A stretch of 64,000 bases of DNA from Nageia nagi (taxonomy: Eukaryota > Pinophyta): positions 130,510,001 to 130,574,000 of the forward strand of contig JBITNC010000001.1 in the NCBI GenBank assembly GCA_050084985.1. Direction: 5' to 3'. Shown here piece after piece: positions 1 through 13,577 of this stretch. The notes under the pieces are model-generated. The model saw only the letters and a list, made by a program, of their open reading frames with translations, was not told the DNA's origin and did not search any database. A program made the position numbers and the translations under genes. Each line of letters starts with the position of its first letter. The first letter of the stretch is position 1.

Positions 1-129
1 TTAGATACTTTCTTAGGCATAACTATCATGGAAGCCCTTAAATCTATCATGCAATTATAAAAAATATTTTTTTCTAATTCAAGGGTAATGTAAAAATGAA
101 GAGGTATATTTTTAGCCATACGTAGTAAT

Positions 130-1100
130 TTTTAGCTACATCTAGATTATAATTTTAGCTATCATCTCCTTCATTTTGACTCAATAGTGCTACCTTCAGT
201 AGGTCCATCTGTTCGAGAATGCGCAAGGCATAAAAGAGTGATTCTCTTAATGGTATTTTCTTCAAATCATCCATAATATTATATGGAATAATAAAAGAAG
301 AAATCTCTTCTAGATTTTTTTTTATAGGTCTAAGTTGCTTCTTATCTTTGGGACCTTGTTAGAGATGGGAATCTGAACCTCTTGGCTACTTTCTCCCTTT
401 CTTGAATTTTAGGAGAAGAATAAGGTTGAGTGGCTAGATGTTTTCTTAGAACTTGCTTTTCTAGAAAAAAAAACTTATTAGTAGCCACAAATTTACCTAT
501 ATACCTCTTTGATAGTAACTTGGAATAAGAAGTAGATGGTGTTTGAATGGGATTAGGTGGTGGGATTGTATCTACCTCTGGGGTTGAAATTGTCTAATGA
601 TAGACTTGGTGTTAACTACTTTATTAAAGGGTTCTGATAGTATCATGAGATTAGCTTCTAATGTTGCTTCATTCACATAATAATTAGTGCTAACTCCATC
701 ATTAGGTATGAACATTGTTTGATGATGGTAGATAGGATAAGGATTCTAGACATGAGGGTCATTATAAGCTCTACACCAATCCTAATTAGGATGAATATAT
801 GCCTTAGAATATATATATACTTTATTTATCCTAGGGGATCCTTCTATTATGGTTGTTGTTGATCTCTAGTAGGATAAGGATACCTCCTTTATTGATGTTC
901 ATCATCCCTCTGGTCATAGTAATCTCACCTCTCATTCATCCTTTGTTCATCTATCCTTTAATTAGAGAAAATTATTACTAGAGTTTCCAATTTATAAATC
1001 TTCATTTGAATAGCATTTTCTTGCTCCATGTTACTAGTAGAAGCAGGTGTAGGAATTGCTAATTATGGGAAAAGGATTTGATAAGACAAGTTGTGGTTGT
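130..1100 (-). pseudogene. Degenerate gypsy gag/pre-protease trace
   Basis: Read on the minus strand, this stretch keeps protein-like runs separated by stops and frame changes. One run near 1040-860 is rich in Gln, Arg, Asp and Tyr with repeated RDD/RDQQQ-type sequence, as in the tail of a plant gag. Another near 330-180 reads SSFIIPYNIMDDLKKIPLRE followed by SLFYALRI. That is the pattern of the short segment lying between gag and protease in plant Ty3/gypsy polyproteins (a Ser-Leu-Phe 'small domain'). The primer-binding site at 4233-4250 has the same orientation and lies about 3 kb upstream, so this is probably the gag part of that element, with pol off the left edge. No complete domain survives and it cannot encode a product. 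Family assignment rests on pattern recognition only. Confidence 0.45.
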
Positions 1101-4100
1101 AGAGTAGGTAAAGCAAGTTAATGTTATGGTACCAAAACCTACAATTGGGTAACTAAGGAGCTTAATATATAAGTGAAGGAGAGGTTGCATAGAAGATGAA
1201 GGTTCATATGAGATAGGTGAAAATATTCTAATAAGAATCTTTCTTACTTAAATGAGTGAAGCTTTATCTTGTAAAGAAACTTTATAAATGTCCAAAAATT
1301 ATTATGAGCTAGTAATTTGAATTCTATAGGATAAATTTGAAGTGAATGCTCTAAGGTAGAATGTTAAATCCATAGAAGGATGTGGCCTCACATCAAGAGG
1401 TACTCTAGCCTAAGATTTGGCAAATCTAAGGTTAAATTTAGAAAGATTCTCCTAAGGATATATTTGAATAATATTAAATTATAAAAACAATGAGTAGGAA
1501 TCACCAACCTCATTAAATTTGACAATGAGGGGTTTTGCATGTTGAGCCCATGTAGTTATGGAATTGGTCAAAACTATTCTGTGCCAATCCAAAATTTTAT
1601 TGGAGAAAGACATAGCAAGCAATGTGATCATCACATATATATGGACTATGTTATGTTCTTTTTCCATATATACAATATCCTAACAATGTTCATAAGTAGT
1701 CTTTCCATAACTATCCCAATTCTACAATGGTTTGGGAACTTGCATTGGAATCTCATGGAGATTTGCAATGTGGAGAGCTTCAGAAGTATTCCATTCTACA
1801 TAAATAAGAGATTGAGCTAGCTTTGTCATTTAAACAAGTGTATTGACTATATTCCTATGGAAAAAATGTGGAATAAAGTTCAATATAGTGGGGATCAAAA
1901 TATGAATAACATTTGTAAGAGATTTGGATTTCCTAACTATAGTTTCAATAGATCTTTCAAAAATTTTAGCATTAAGGAATTCTTTAACTTTCCTAGTTTG
2001 TGACCTTGTTCTCATAATCAATAAAAACTAAAAGAAGTAAAATTTAAGTAACTTTTCTTGTTTTAATATTTTCTAAGAAAAAATGAGTTTCATCCAAGTA
2101 GAGTTTCCTTCATGATATAATGATCATGAATAATTAAGAATAAGGTAGGAGTTCATGTATCAAAGAATTATAATACTGTTGACTAAGATGTTGTAATATG
2201 TACACATTTCCATGTATCAAATTCATAATTATAATTCTAATAAATTATTTCTATTGCTTAAAATCTATCTCCTGAGAAGGTTGGTTCCTATTGAGATTTA
2301 ACTAGGAATTGCAAAAGCAAAGGGTACAGAAAATAAATTTATGAGACTAAAGAAAATCTAAAATACTAGGTCAATGGGTGCAAATAAGAAAAAAAAATAT
2401 GCAAAATAGCATAAAAATCCATTATAGTAGAATCTAAGCTAATCAAAAAGTTTGATTTTGTAGCCACTAAATAATGCATAACACTCCAAATAATAATAGC
2501 CTACAAGTGCTTTGCAGATACATATTAACTACTGATAACCTCTCACTATCTACGAAGTGCAATCAAACATATCACATAAAAATTTAAGAATAGTGATAAA
2601 TGGATCATAAAATAAGGGCAATATCTACTATATACAACCCCTTCTTATTCAACAGAGGTAATATTTATAGTTTTTCTCTAGAAAATATCTTCTAATTAAT
2701 TCCTAAAAAACTCTGATAGATACATTATCTACAACTAACTATCTAGATATTTATAATGTATTAGATTTGATCTTCGATAAGATTTATAACTTGGATTCAA
2801 ATCTACCAATATCTAGATCAATATTTCATTTACGTTAACATTCTTAAGCTTGTCCAAAAATTAGAACCTAAATTTGGAAGTTGAAATCACCTTCTTGGAA
2901 TGAAAATGCATTTTTGGTTAGATTCTATAAATATATATAGATACTTGCATTTAGATATACCTATTAGAATTAAATACAAATGTAAAATATATTATTTTGA
3001 TAGAATCCTATAGGCATGCTTTGAGTTGGATGACCAAAACTTGAATCTTAAAAATTAGAACATTTAAGATGGTTAATCTGACTAAGATTATCCTTAGTAC
3101 ATGATTGAACCACCTTTGATAGGGCTAGAATTGAAGAAAATAAATTATCTATTTTTTTTGCTATTTCAATGGAATATGGTCTTCTCCACTCTATTGAATC
3201 TTTGCCAAAATCTTATGTTTTGTAAAACATAAGAAAATGGTTAAGTATAACACTAAATTATTTCACCACCATTTTGATGAACTTCATTCATATAAAAACT
3301 ATTGTATCCCTTCCAAAATTGAATACTATAGGTAATGTTCAAAAATTATTATGTCTTAGCACTTAACTTATTTTATCGCCATTCTAGCAAACTTTATGCA
3401 CACCAATACAGTCGAATCTCTATCAAAATCAAACACTATAGAAAATGTCTAAAATTGACTAAGTATAAATATTCTATCAAATATTAAAGGATGTAAATAG
3501 AGCATACATTTATAAAAATATTCTTATATCTTGAAAAATATATATGGATATACATGTTGACAATGGCTAAGCTTTGTATTATGATCTTTGATAGTTCAGA
3601 GGTTGACAAAAAGAAATTGCCCTCATTCTTGTGTGGGTCTGTGTGAGGCCATAAAACTTTATGAAATTTTTATTTAGGAAAGGGGTCTACTGGAGTGCAT
3701 GAGGTTTATTCATGGAAGCATCTTGGTAAGAGGGTTTTCAAGGGTTAGATGGACCCCTCGAGCCTAACACCATGGAAAGAAATATAGTGCCAATTAGAAG
3801 ATTTGGTTGCAAATGTTTTCTTGATCAATCATCTAAACATATCATCTTCTTGGTAAAATCTTATATGAAATATTCTTATGATGCTTTGATTACTAAGTTA
3901 TTCAAAAGGTGAGAGATGTCTCTCTTGAGCTCTTTTCATACTTTGTTTTTCACTTACTGTAATATAAAGAAATAAGTAGTTAAAAAATAAAATTTTATTT
4001 TTAATTACTAAATGTATTCTTTCAAGTGAAAGAGCTTTTTCATAAAGGTGAGGTTCTAGTAATTTTATGTTCATTCATCTCACCTTTCATTTGTATTCTA

Positions 4101-4232
4101 TATCTCTTTTCAAAATAAGAAAAAAAATAAGGGTTTTGTTTCCATCTAGAAAATTATTTTACAAGTGACTAATAGATAAAGCCTCCAGGAAAACTTCATT
4201 TAGACATAAAAATCAAAGAAAAAAGACTCGCT
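1101..4232. other. AT-rich gene-free stretch, probable retroelement leader
   Basis: No coding region can be supported here. Short ORFs on both strands near 1479-2021 overlap antisense and have no recognisable content. If the primer-binding site to the right is real, this is the untranslated leader of the minus-strand element. A perfect AT-only palindrome lies near 3977-4009. Confidence 0.4.
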
Positions 4233-4250
4233 TCCCCAACATAGTCACCA
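4233..4250 (-). other. Candidate primer-binding site of a minus-strand gypsy element
   Basis: On the minus strand the sequence is TGGTGACTATGTTGGGGA, directly preceded by TTAGTTAACAAAAAT. This resembles the TGGCGACTCCACTGGGAA-type site complementary to plant tRNA-Arg (about 13 of 18 positions), which Tat/Ogre-like gypsy elements use. It implies that the 5' LTR lies to the right (from about 4251) and the body to the left, consistent with the gag trace at 130-1100. The far LTR boundary was not found. Confidence 0.45.
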
Positions 4251-7200
4251 ATTTTTGTTAACTAATTTTTCTTGCAAAAGAAAAATGAGATAGTAATCAA
4301 TTATACAATCCTCCTTTTTTATGACGTATTTCTTAATTAGCCTTAATTTTCATCTTTAATTATCTCAAACCCAAAGGATTCTTGTAGAAAATTTCAATTG
4401 AAAAATATCTCTTCTTATTGAATAGCTCATAAAAAGATATATTTAAAATAATATAGATGTTATGCTTCCCAATTTAAATAGTTAAAACATTCCCACATAG
4501 ATTAAATCATTCAATGATAATTCTTTTTCTAGCAATCCAAAAACTTAAATTAATATTGATTGACTAGTATTGATCTTCACCAACATTTAAAAATCTTATT
4601 ACAATGCTTGTAAAATCCATAAAAGGATAAAATAGCCACATGCAATGTTTTTTTACTAATAAACTTTTAAACATAATATATATAATAGTAATATCAATAT
4701 ACTGACAACATAAGAGTAATCAAGTCTTCTTTTATTAATCTCAAATCTTCAAAAGTATAATAACTTCTTACACTAACCAAAGTAATAGAAAATTTTCTTC
4801 ATCCCCCTTTTATAATATTTAAGGGAGATGAAAATTCTTGACTCTTTTCCTACTCTATTTCAATTAAAAAATGTCTCCTTAACTTTTGGAGACTCTTCAA
4901 AATTATTTTAACCTAACTCAAATGACATGTAACTAGTCTAAAAAGTTACTAGCTATGATTTATGTGAATTTGCAATTTCAAAATAAAAATTCCTTTTCTC
5001 ATCCAAGAGTTCTATGTGTGAGTTATTATCTTTTATAAATTGAATCTTCATTCATACCTCCAATCAAAATGAACTTTTATCCCTATCCAAGGGGTGATAT
5101 ACATGGGTTGAAACTTTAAAACATCAATAAATCCTTTTATCTTCAAAAAGTGAACGAGTTTTATAAACCCTATACAAAGGGTGAGATTCATGACTCAAGA
5201 AATTATGAAAGATTCCTTCAACTTCTTCTGTAAATCTCTCCTCTAAAATTTATTACTTTTATCATTAGTAGCCTTAAACTATTAAAATCTAATGAATTTT
5301 CTTCTTCCAACCTCTAAATTACTCCCATCAAATTCTTTAACTCGATTTTAAAAATGATAAAAGTATCATATTCTCATACCACATTCTCATTATGTATTTT
5401 TTCATACCACTATTAATTAATTAGGCCTCCACTAGTTCCTTCAAATTGGCTCTCAACTAACTTTTCTCTAAAAATGCTCCACCATCAAATAATTTCATGT
5501 TTGTATTCATCAACACTACCTTTAACCTTTTGTGTACAAATCCAAAATTTGAGATGATAAAACTACACTTAGCCTTCACTATTAGAAACCATCCATAAAA
5601 GAAGAATTTTTTTTAGATATTTATCTAATACACTAAAGTGTTTGATAACTACTTTCTTACATCTTGAATAAATTTCACATTTTCTCCCCATATTTCTTTT
5701 ATAGTTGTTATATTTATGTCTATATCTTTCCTCTCCTTCTTAATAACAAGAAATGAAGTAAACATATGATATGTATCATCAAATATAGAAAGTAACTAAT
5801 CTATAATATATTGAGCCTTTCTGAAGAAGTGTTCTCCTTTGTAATAATTGTACTTCATAATTTTCTCATCTATTGTTAGCAAGAGAGAATTTTGATTAAT
5901 TAGGATACGAAATTTGATTAGAGTTAAACAAACAAGATCAAGATTGAATTATAATTATGATGATTTATTAAAGATTTATATTTAAGTTGATTGATTAATT
6001 ATAAACTGACTCATTGATCTAGATAAACTCAACCTTCCCAAGCAATCAATGATATATGAAAGAAATCTTCAATGTGGAATAGAGAAATGGTGAGAGTTGA
6101 GCCAGATAGACTAGAGGATATATCAAACATAAAATATCAAATACAATAATTTAATGTACTTAACTTCATATATTAATAAAGAGATTTCCCCCATTTTAAT
6201 TAATTACTTTGCACCCCTTTTTTAGTCCATTTAAATAGTTTATATTTATTTTTATTCATTCTTTTGATTCTAGTTGTAGGTAAGAGCCCAAATTGAATGC
6301 ATTAACTAGTCAATAGTTATGTTACTAGGATATGTACAAAATATGATTTTTAAAAGATCAAATGGAATGTTGAGTGATCTATATAACAAAATGACATTCA
6401 CACATTTTCAAAGTTTGATACAAAGTTTGGTTCTACAAATTTTTGAGTGACTTTAAGAAGTGGATTTTTCAAGAAACCAAATACTATAAAATAAAAGTAG
6501 TGGACATATTTTTCAATGATAGAACTTACAAGATCATTTTCTTAGAATTTCTAAACTTTTTTCACTCATGGATTTATAAACAACCTAAATTTTATATATG
6601 TATTGTTCTCCTAAAAATTGAGTGAGATAAAGAGAATTTAATTTATCTACTTAGGAATTGACAATCTTGGGCTAAGAAAGTCAACGAGTGGGTGCAAAAT
6701 ATACTTAAAATATATACAATATAATTCACACTACATGACTAGTAATATTAGGAATTAGGAAAACAATAGAAAGGACCTAAGAAGATATTTTTGGAAAATC
6801 ATTCCTAGATTTGCAAACACTATCTGATTGAGCAAGCAGCATCTCTCGTTACTTTCTCCTACTTATAGGGGAAAGGAACCTAAGAGAAGGGTAAGTTATG
6901 GGAAAAATAAGGTATTAAACTAAAAGATAGGATGGTTCAAAAGGGTACTAGGGTAACTGAATGAAAGGGCATATTGATTCATAATGGAAAGCTATAAAAT
7001 GGGGAACATTTTAATAAAGGAATGAAAACTAAAGAAATAAGATGAAAAGAGAAGAGGAATTTGAAAAACTAAAGAGAACATAATAATACACTAATTAATT
7101 ATAGGATCAAAGGAGAGAAAATAGAGAGAGAATGAGACTTCAAATGCAGTTAGATAGGATCAAAGAAATAGACACTTTATTAGAAAATTTATTTGTATGA

Positions 7201-8078
7201 TAGCAAGAAGTTTATAGAATTGATACATAACCATGCAAAGCACATGGATCAAACTACTGATGAGATACTCACTAAAGAAATATTATCTTCATGAATGAAG
7301 GTGTACCAAGAAAAATAATATTATTCCTAATGGTCAACCTAAAAAGCTATAGAAACCAAGGCAAATCAATTTCAAAATTTGGGAAAAAAATGGCCAAAAG
7401 TCATATAGTTAGCATGACGAATCATCATTTTTTGAAAATTTACATATTGAATTAAAAAGGCAATTTTTTATGAAATCTTAAAAAAAAATGAAAAATCAAG
7501 GTGAAATGAGTTTATTATTAGTTTCAAAATATAGCCTTCAAAATAAAATATATGAAAGGAAAAGTGAATCTGCAATAGATGATCATGTAAAGAAACTTTG
7601 AAAAGTGAATCAAAATTTGAACATATATTAAGATGACTAATCAGAATCAAAATAACCACCTATCAATTTCGGACTTTACCTTATTAGAAATTTAGTAAGT
7701 GATAAAATTTAATATAATTTGCAATATTTATTGTATTTAATTTTTATATTAATAATTAAATATTTGAATATGATATTATATTTAATATGTATTTTTAAAT
7801 ATTGTTTATTATAAAATAATATATAGATATTATTTTATTTGATTTAAGGAAAGGTTTTAAAAGGCTCCCTAAATTGTTTCAATATACTACTGATAAGAAA
7901 ATAAACTTTAAATAAAATAATATTTTACTAAAATATTTAAAGAAATAATAACATAACTCAAACAAATTGAAGAAATAATAACAAAACTCATCCAAAGATT
8001 GATATTATGAATGTATGCAATAGTTGATACTTCACATATGAATATCATTATTCTTGTGTGGTGCTACATTCAAATAGA
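4251..8078. other. AT-rich relic DNA, no gene seen
   Basis: The left part should contain the LTR of the minus-strand element ending at 4251, but its outer end could not be defined. Small ORFs (for example 6443-6625 plus, 7468-7659 minus) are low complexity and unsupported. The interval 7690-7850 is almost pure A and T. Confidence 0.4.
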
Positions 8079-8250
8079 GGATTTATATATAGAAACTTAT
8101 ATACATTATAATAATAAAATCATCGATGATACTGTGTGTTGTTCCTTTGACCAAACAAAGGAGAGGTTTGATATATAGAGAATTAAACACACTATAATAA
8201 AAAAATTATTAATGATATTGTGTGATTTTCCTTTCAACAAAAAAGGAGAG
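8079..8250. repeat. Tandem duplication of an ~86-bp unit
   Basis: Two adjacent copies, 8079-8164 and 8165-8250, share the order TATATAGA, ACACTATAATAA (or ACATTATAATAA), ATGATA(C/T)TGTGTG, TTCCTTT and an AAAGGAGAG end. They differ at many positions, so the duplication is old. The ORF at 8212-8436 starts inside the second copy and is not considered real. Confidence 0.7.
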
Positions 8251-10499
8251 AATAAGTTAAAAGTACCATCTTCAAAATTAATAGATTTCCATTTTACTAG
8301 AATTATCCTTCTTGCCTATATTCTTATAAACATATTACAAGTGCATGATACAAAGCTTAAAAATTTCTCTTATCAATTATTTCCTAACTTCTATATTGTA
8401 TCCAAAATTACTTCAACAACTATACCTATCATTTGAAATAGTATTCCTACTTTCTGGTGGAACAATGTCTTCTCTTTGAATCGGTATGACCCATATCTCC
8501 CATAAAAATGACCATGTTTGCTATATTTATCCCCCATCATACACAAAATTACCTACAAACAAGAAAAAACCACCTCCTCATAACATCATCTTCATAAATG
8601 TGTTTGATATTCAAGATATAGACAAAAAGAATTATTAATATTCAACATAAACAAAAAAATAGATGCCATTAGTAATGAATGGCATTCTTAGTACAAAAAT
8701 TTCAAAAATAATGTCACTTATGAACATACTACTGGATTCTTAATAAGTTGAGATGAAATACACCTCTTTAACAACTAATTATAGATACAATAGAGTTAGG
8801 ATTCATTGTTAAAAATATATTATTTATTTAAGCTATAAAAAAAATGAATTGCAAATATCAGGGTTATTATAATATAACCTTAACTGCATACTTTAACTCA
8901 AGATTTAGGTTGCAGAATTTTTACCCAGTTCCAAGAATTCAACCTTGAATTTCATGAAAGATTCCTCTTGTTTATGAAACTAACTTTTTTTTGTGAAACT
9001 ACCTCTTTTGGGTGCTCCTAATGATCATCACCATTGACTCTGTATAATTTTTTATTGATTATTTATAGATATCAATATCCTTTAAATTGCTTCAATGCAT
9101 ATGTTGTATGAATAATAGTTGCACATTCAAAACATACAAAATGGTGAAGGTGTATCTATTTATAATAAAAAAGTACAAAACCTTGAGATAATAATTTAAA
9201 CCAGGACTCTCAATCATGTCTTATTCTCCCCTAGTCTTCCATTAAACTATAATGAATATCGTAACCCCAACATCAACAATAACCCTAAATATAAAAATAA
9301 AACCATAGCTAAAACTTGAATATATAAAAGAGAGACTATCTTCATGATCTCAATCAAAGTTCTTTGGACTTATAATGATAAAGGCTACAATACTATTCAT
9401 GTACTCACCAATGAATTCATGAATAGTTTATGTACAAAAGTTTCTACTTATATTTAATTTGTATATTAATATCTTTTGGATATACAAATAAAAAACATAT
9501 CCCACTAGTAGTAAGTAAATTTGTAACTCATGCTAACAAATTCACTCTTAAGCATTTAAAAAATAGCATTTTGTATCTATTAAATAGGATGTCAAGAGTA
9601 CTTGCTAATTCAAAGTTCATTGCAAAAAATTACATCTCACAAATGATAAAAATCTTGAATTATTTTCAAAGATCATAATCATATAATTCAAAGTTCAAAC
9701 TGATTAATTTGGTATTAAAAAGTGCAAGGATTACCATACAACTTCACTAAAACTTAGAGATTGAAAACTGTTTAAATGCAAGTCACATATTTTCTATTAG
9801 TTGAAATAGGCTTCATTCATCTTGGGAAACATCAATTGGTTGGAAATTTTGTATCTATACAAATGGCTCACTTTGACATAAACCTTCCTCTTATAATCTT
9901 TCCTCTTATTCACCTTCAATATTTGCAACACCTCTCCTGCTTATTAAAGAGTGCCAATAATCCAATGCTCGATCATATGGAAACTTCTCCACTTTGTAAT
10001 TAGATATATATACTCACAAATAGTGTTCCAAATTATTTTCTAACCTATTTTGAAATTTAATTTTAACAAAATTTAATGCACTAAATAATCATTCATCTTT
10101 GATAAAACCTAATCATTATTTGCATAAGATTGTACAATAAAAAATATTCACCCATTGGTTCTTTTAAGATACTTCTTAGATATTGTTTTATCCATAATCG
10201 TGTAATAACATTTTTTTTGTAAGGATTACTCAAAAATTAAAATTGCATAATCATTATGTCACTAAAAATTCCTAATTTATTTAGTAAAAGCTCTTTATTT
10301 GAAATACCTTTTATTTCAATTCCATTAACTTTCATGTTTTCAGTGAAATGATCAACGAGTATGCCCATGTAGTTTAAAAATAATTTACATATTTCATTCC
10401 AAAATTATGGATTCACCACATCCATGGATTCAAGAAATGCATCCTTTTTAAATCATTGTCACCTCATTTGTTATATTATCCTATATTTTCTTCATATTA
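8251..10499. other. AT-rich stretch without supported genes
   Basis: ORFs at 9430-9678 and 9776-10003 on the plus strand have no recognisable motif and their composition matches background. Weak minus-strand protein-like segments in 9.8-10.5 kb may extend the unidentified trace at 10500-11060, but they cannot be delimited. Confidence 0.35.
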
Positions 10500-11060
10500 A
10501 TTCTAATTTCAAATACCATATTTTCAAATTTGGTGAATTTTACATGTACCTATTGCATAGGTTCAATAGAATTGCCAGTTTGTTCCCAACATGTCATTAG
10601 TATCATGTATCCATGAGCATTAATGCTTTCATAATCAATATGGTTAAACTTTAGAAAGATATTTGGATTTTTTACATCAATCAATGTTCTCCACTTTTGA
10701 AATAATCGATCAATGAAATTTGGTACTTGTTTATTTGCATACATATACATTTTAATATTTCCATTATAAAATTAAGAATATAGATTAATCATTGTTGGAA
10801 ACATTTTATCAAACTATTTATTTTATACAACATTGTTAACATACCACATAATTTAAGTAATATTTCGGAATCAGTTAATCATAAAAGCATGTTTTTGGCT
10901 TTGTGACTATATTTTTGATTTATATACATGAACCCTAATAAAGATTAGTATTAATCAAAAACTCTTTTTGTAGGCTTAAACATTGAAATCCATATTGTTT
11001 CAATATATTATAACAATTTTTACCTTCACCTTCACTTAGAGAACATTATTTGAACTCATT
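10500..11060 (-). pseudogene. Decayed coding trace of an unidentified plant protein
   Basis: The minus strand keeps a protein-like sequence across at least one frameshift. From about 10905 it reads LLWLTDSEILLKLCGMLTML, then a segment ending INSLIKCFQQ. After a frame change it continues as the 66-codon stretch 10750-10550, with LFQKWRTLID, DYESINAHGYMIL and CWEQTGNS. The order (a Leu-rich helix ending LIKxxQ, then a short Met/Tyr segment, a Trp-containing helix and an aromatic strand) looks like a real conserved protein and not random AT-rich DNA. I recall similar arrangements in unannotated repetitive plant proteins but cannot name a family. It is disrupted by stops and cannot be functional. 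Confidence 0.33.
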
Positions 11061-11440
11061 AAACCTCTTCAGGATACATAAAAAATATGCATGTATTTTG
11101 CATACTAAATCCTCCACTTGTGCCATAATAGGATATTTTTAAATGAGTTTCTATACAAGATTCAATTACTGAGCCATATAATGATTTGGTATCATATAAT
11201 ATGTAGTTTATGATAGAACTCAAACATATAAAGCATTATGGATTAATTCCTTGCATCACTATGGATCTATTTATACCAACATAGATCAATTTTCATGCAA
11301 TAGTTTCTTCATTCATACTAGCAATTCTTTTCAAAATACTCACAATAATATTGTAAAGAGTTTTTGCATTACAACCTTCCACCATATTATCTAAATCTAG
11401 TAAAAGAGATTATCTAGAGTGATCTTGAAAAGTGTAAATA

Positions 11441-13563
11441 TGTGAAGGAATTGAGTTCTTCAATAAATTATAATATTTCAAATGTTTATTTGAAATAATT
11501 TTAATTTTGTAATTTGGTTACAAATATGAGAGACATGCATATCTTTTTCTTTGAAAGAAACTCTTCTCCTTTTCAAATTGGAAGTTAGCAAGACATTTAT
11601 GTTCACGTACTCCTCCTTGAAGCTACTGATCAATGAAATATTCATCATACCTAACATATAGATTTCTTTAGTATGGGTGATCATGGCGTGTCATTCCTTA
11701 GTTATTGCAACACCCCACCTCTTGCAGTACTTACTTATAGCTCCTTTACTCCTCCACTTACTCTCCACCACCTCAAGTGCTTTAGTCAACAAGCATGATT
11801 ACTCCACCAACCATCGTGATAATTCTTCTCAAACAAGCCTCTTCCTATCTCATGCAACCTCCTAACTATAAATTCATGATTTATCTTTAGTAATTATAGG
11901 TAAGGTTGATGCAATATCATGTTGCTCCTATTTTAAATCATTGGTACCTTATCCTTAACCACCTATTACAATTTAGTGAGGAAAGTGTATTTAGTAATGA
12001 TACATAGTAGCTTGGTTGTCTGCCTTGTCCTTTAGTAGACCCCTATGAGTGCTGGTGGCACCACTTTATAGTGGTTTACAGTTATATCCTTAAGTAATCT
12101 TGTGAGATCCCTTGACTTGAATTTATATAGCTTCTAACTTTATCCTCAAGTAGCATGGGATATATCTAGATGCCACTTGATGAAGTCTGTAACTTGTATT
12201 TAAATATTTATACCAGTTTTCAATAGCAATAGAAAGAGTAAATTCATTTGTAGTTCTTCATTAATGCTATCTGGTGTGTTTTCCATTTAAAGCATGTATG
12301 CATGAAAAAAAACTTGCAAATCATTTTATAATTATTTTGAGTATTATCAATGGGGATAGGTATCTATTTAGGGTCATTTTAAAGATATGACTATCTGTTA
12401 ATTTTTTAGTTTGAGTAATGGATTTAGAGTTATTCAAGGTTTTCTCAAATTACCTTTGTAGAAGACTAATTTATTTCTAGAGGCTATATATTTTATTCTA
12501 GATTTTTTTTGTAATTATTTTTATTTTAGATTCTTTGTTTCAATAACTTTCTATCTATATATAACATGCTATACTTTGTTGGCAGAACACACTTAGAAAC
12601 CATAATCTTTAGACTTGCAATTTTCATAGTCTTGCTCTTAAACCCCATGGAGTCTTTTACTTTTGAAAACTTATCCAAATTCTTATGTACCTTCATTATT
12701 CGATATATAATTTGATTTCATTTCCAATGGTATATAACACTCCTAGTTTTCATTGATATTTGACTAAGTTATGAGCTCCAGAAGTTGACCTTCATAACTA
12801 GTCTTGCTCAATTCCACACCCTAGGAAGACTTTGCTAATGTCATCACCTTTGAAAGTCTAGAATCAATGAATTTTGGCTTTTTTTTAGATTCTATACCCA
12901 CTTTTCTAATATCAACACCTCCAAACATCTACTAGAATCCTTTGTAACATCATTTTCCTCCCAGATAAGGTATTTTGCACCTAAGAAGCATTTTTTATCC
13001 TTATGATGTCACTTAACATATAGGAAACCAACTTTTTGGCTTGTGGCTAGGTTTGAAGCCTGGTTTTGCTAAAATAAGATCCTCTATACACCCATTAAAT
13101 TTTTGTAACATTATTTTATACCTACATAGGTATTTTAGGCCTCGATAAGCTTGTGTACGGCCTAGAATGCTCTAAATTTGACTTGACAACTTAAAATTGA
13201 CATTCTCGATGATTTGGAAGTCTATTTAACATGAGTAAACACTTTTTAGAAAGGGTTTTTTAATATATATCTAAATTTATCATAAAATTAATATTTTAGT
13301 ACTTTTATGATCTAAAACATTTAACATTTTTGGGCTTCTTGGCATTCCTGTATCACTATCTTGAGTTTAAAGTCTTTAAGTATTCAATCACATAAGAGCT
13401 TAGAGCCTTAAATATAAAAATTATAATATGTTATCAAGGAACTATGTTAAGTTTTATCAACTAGTGGTTGAAAAACCTTTAAAATATTTAGTTAGTATCA
13501 AATCTCAAAGCTTGTGCATGTGTTTTCCTTTCTTGGAGTTCGACAAACCTCAAAATTCTAATA
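11441..13563 (+). repeat. Left ~2.1-kb LTR-like terminal repeat
   Basis: This segment matches 14183-16267 along its whole length as a diverged direct repeat. Shared blocks include AATTTTGTAATTT near the start, TTACTTATAGCTCCTTTACTC, GGTGGCACCACTTT, TCAATAGCAATAG.AAGAGTAAATTC, CCCCATGGAGTCTTTTACTT and an AAATTCTAA(T/C)A end. It begins TGTGAAGGAATT and is followed with no gap by a tRNA-iMet-type primer-binding site, which marks it as a 5' LTR in plus orientation. The ORF at 11677-11865 lies inside it and is not supported. Divergence from the right copy is high, so the element is old. Confidence 0.7.
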
Positions 13564-13577
13564 TGGTATTAGAGCCT
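13564..13577 (+). other. Primer-binding site, initiator-Met tRNA type
   Basis: TGGTATTAGAGCC directly follows the end of the left repeat. The plant initiator-Met tRNA primer site is TGGTATCAGAGCC, so 12 of 13 positions match. The match and its exact position at the repeat end are good evidence that the 2.1-kb repeats are LTRs. Confidence 0.75.

Noticed and set aside
3977-4009. Perfect AT-only palindrome
   Set aside because: Expected by chance in sequence of this composition; arms are too short and simple.
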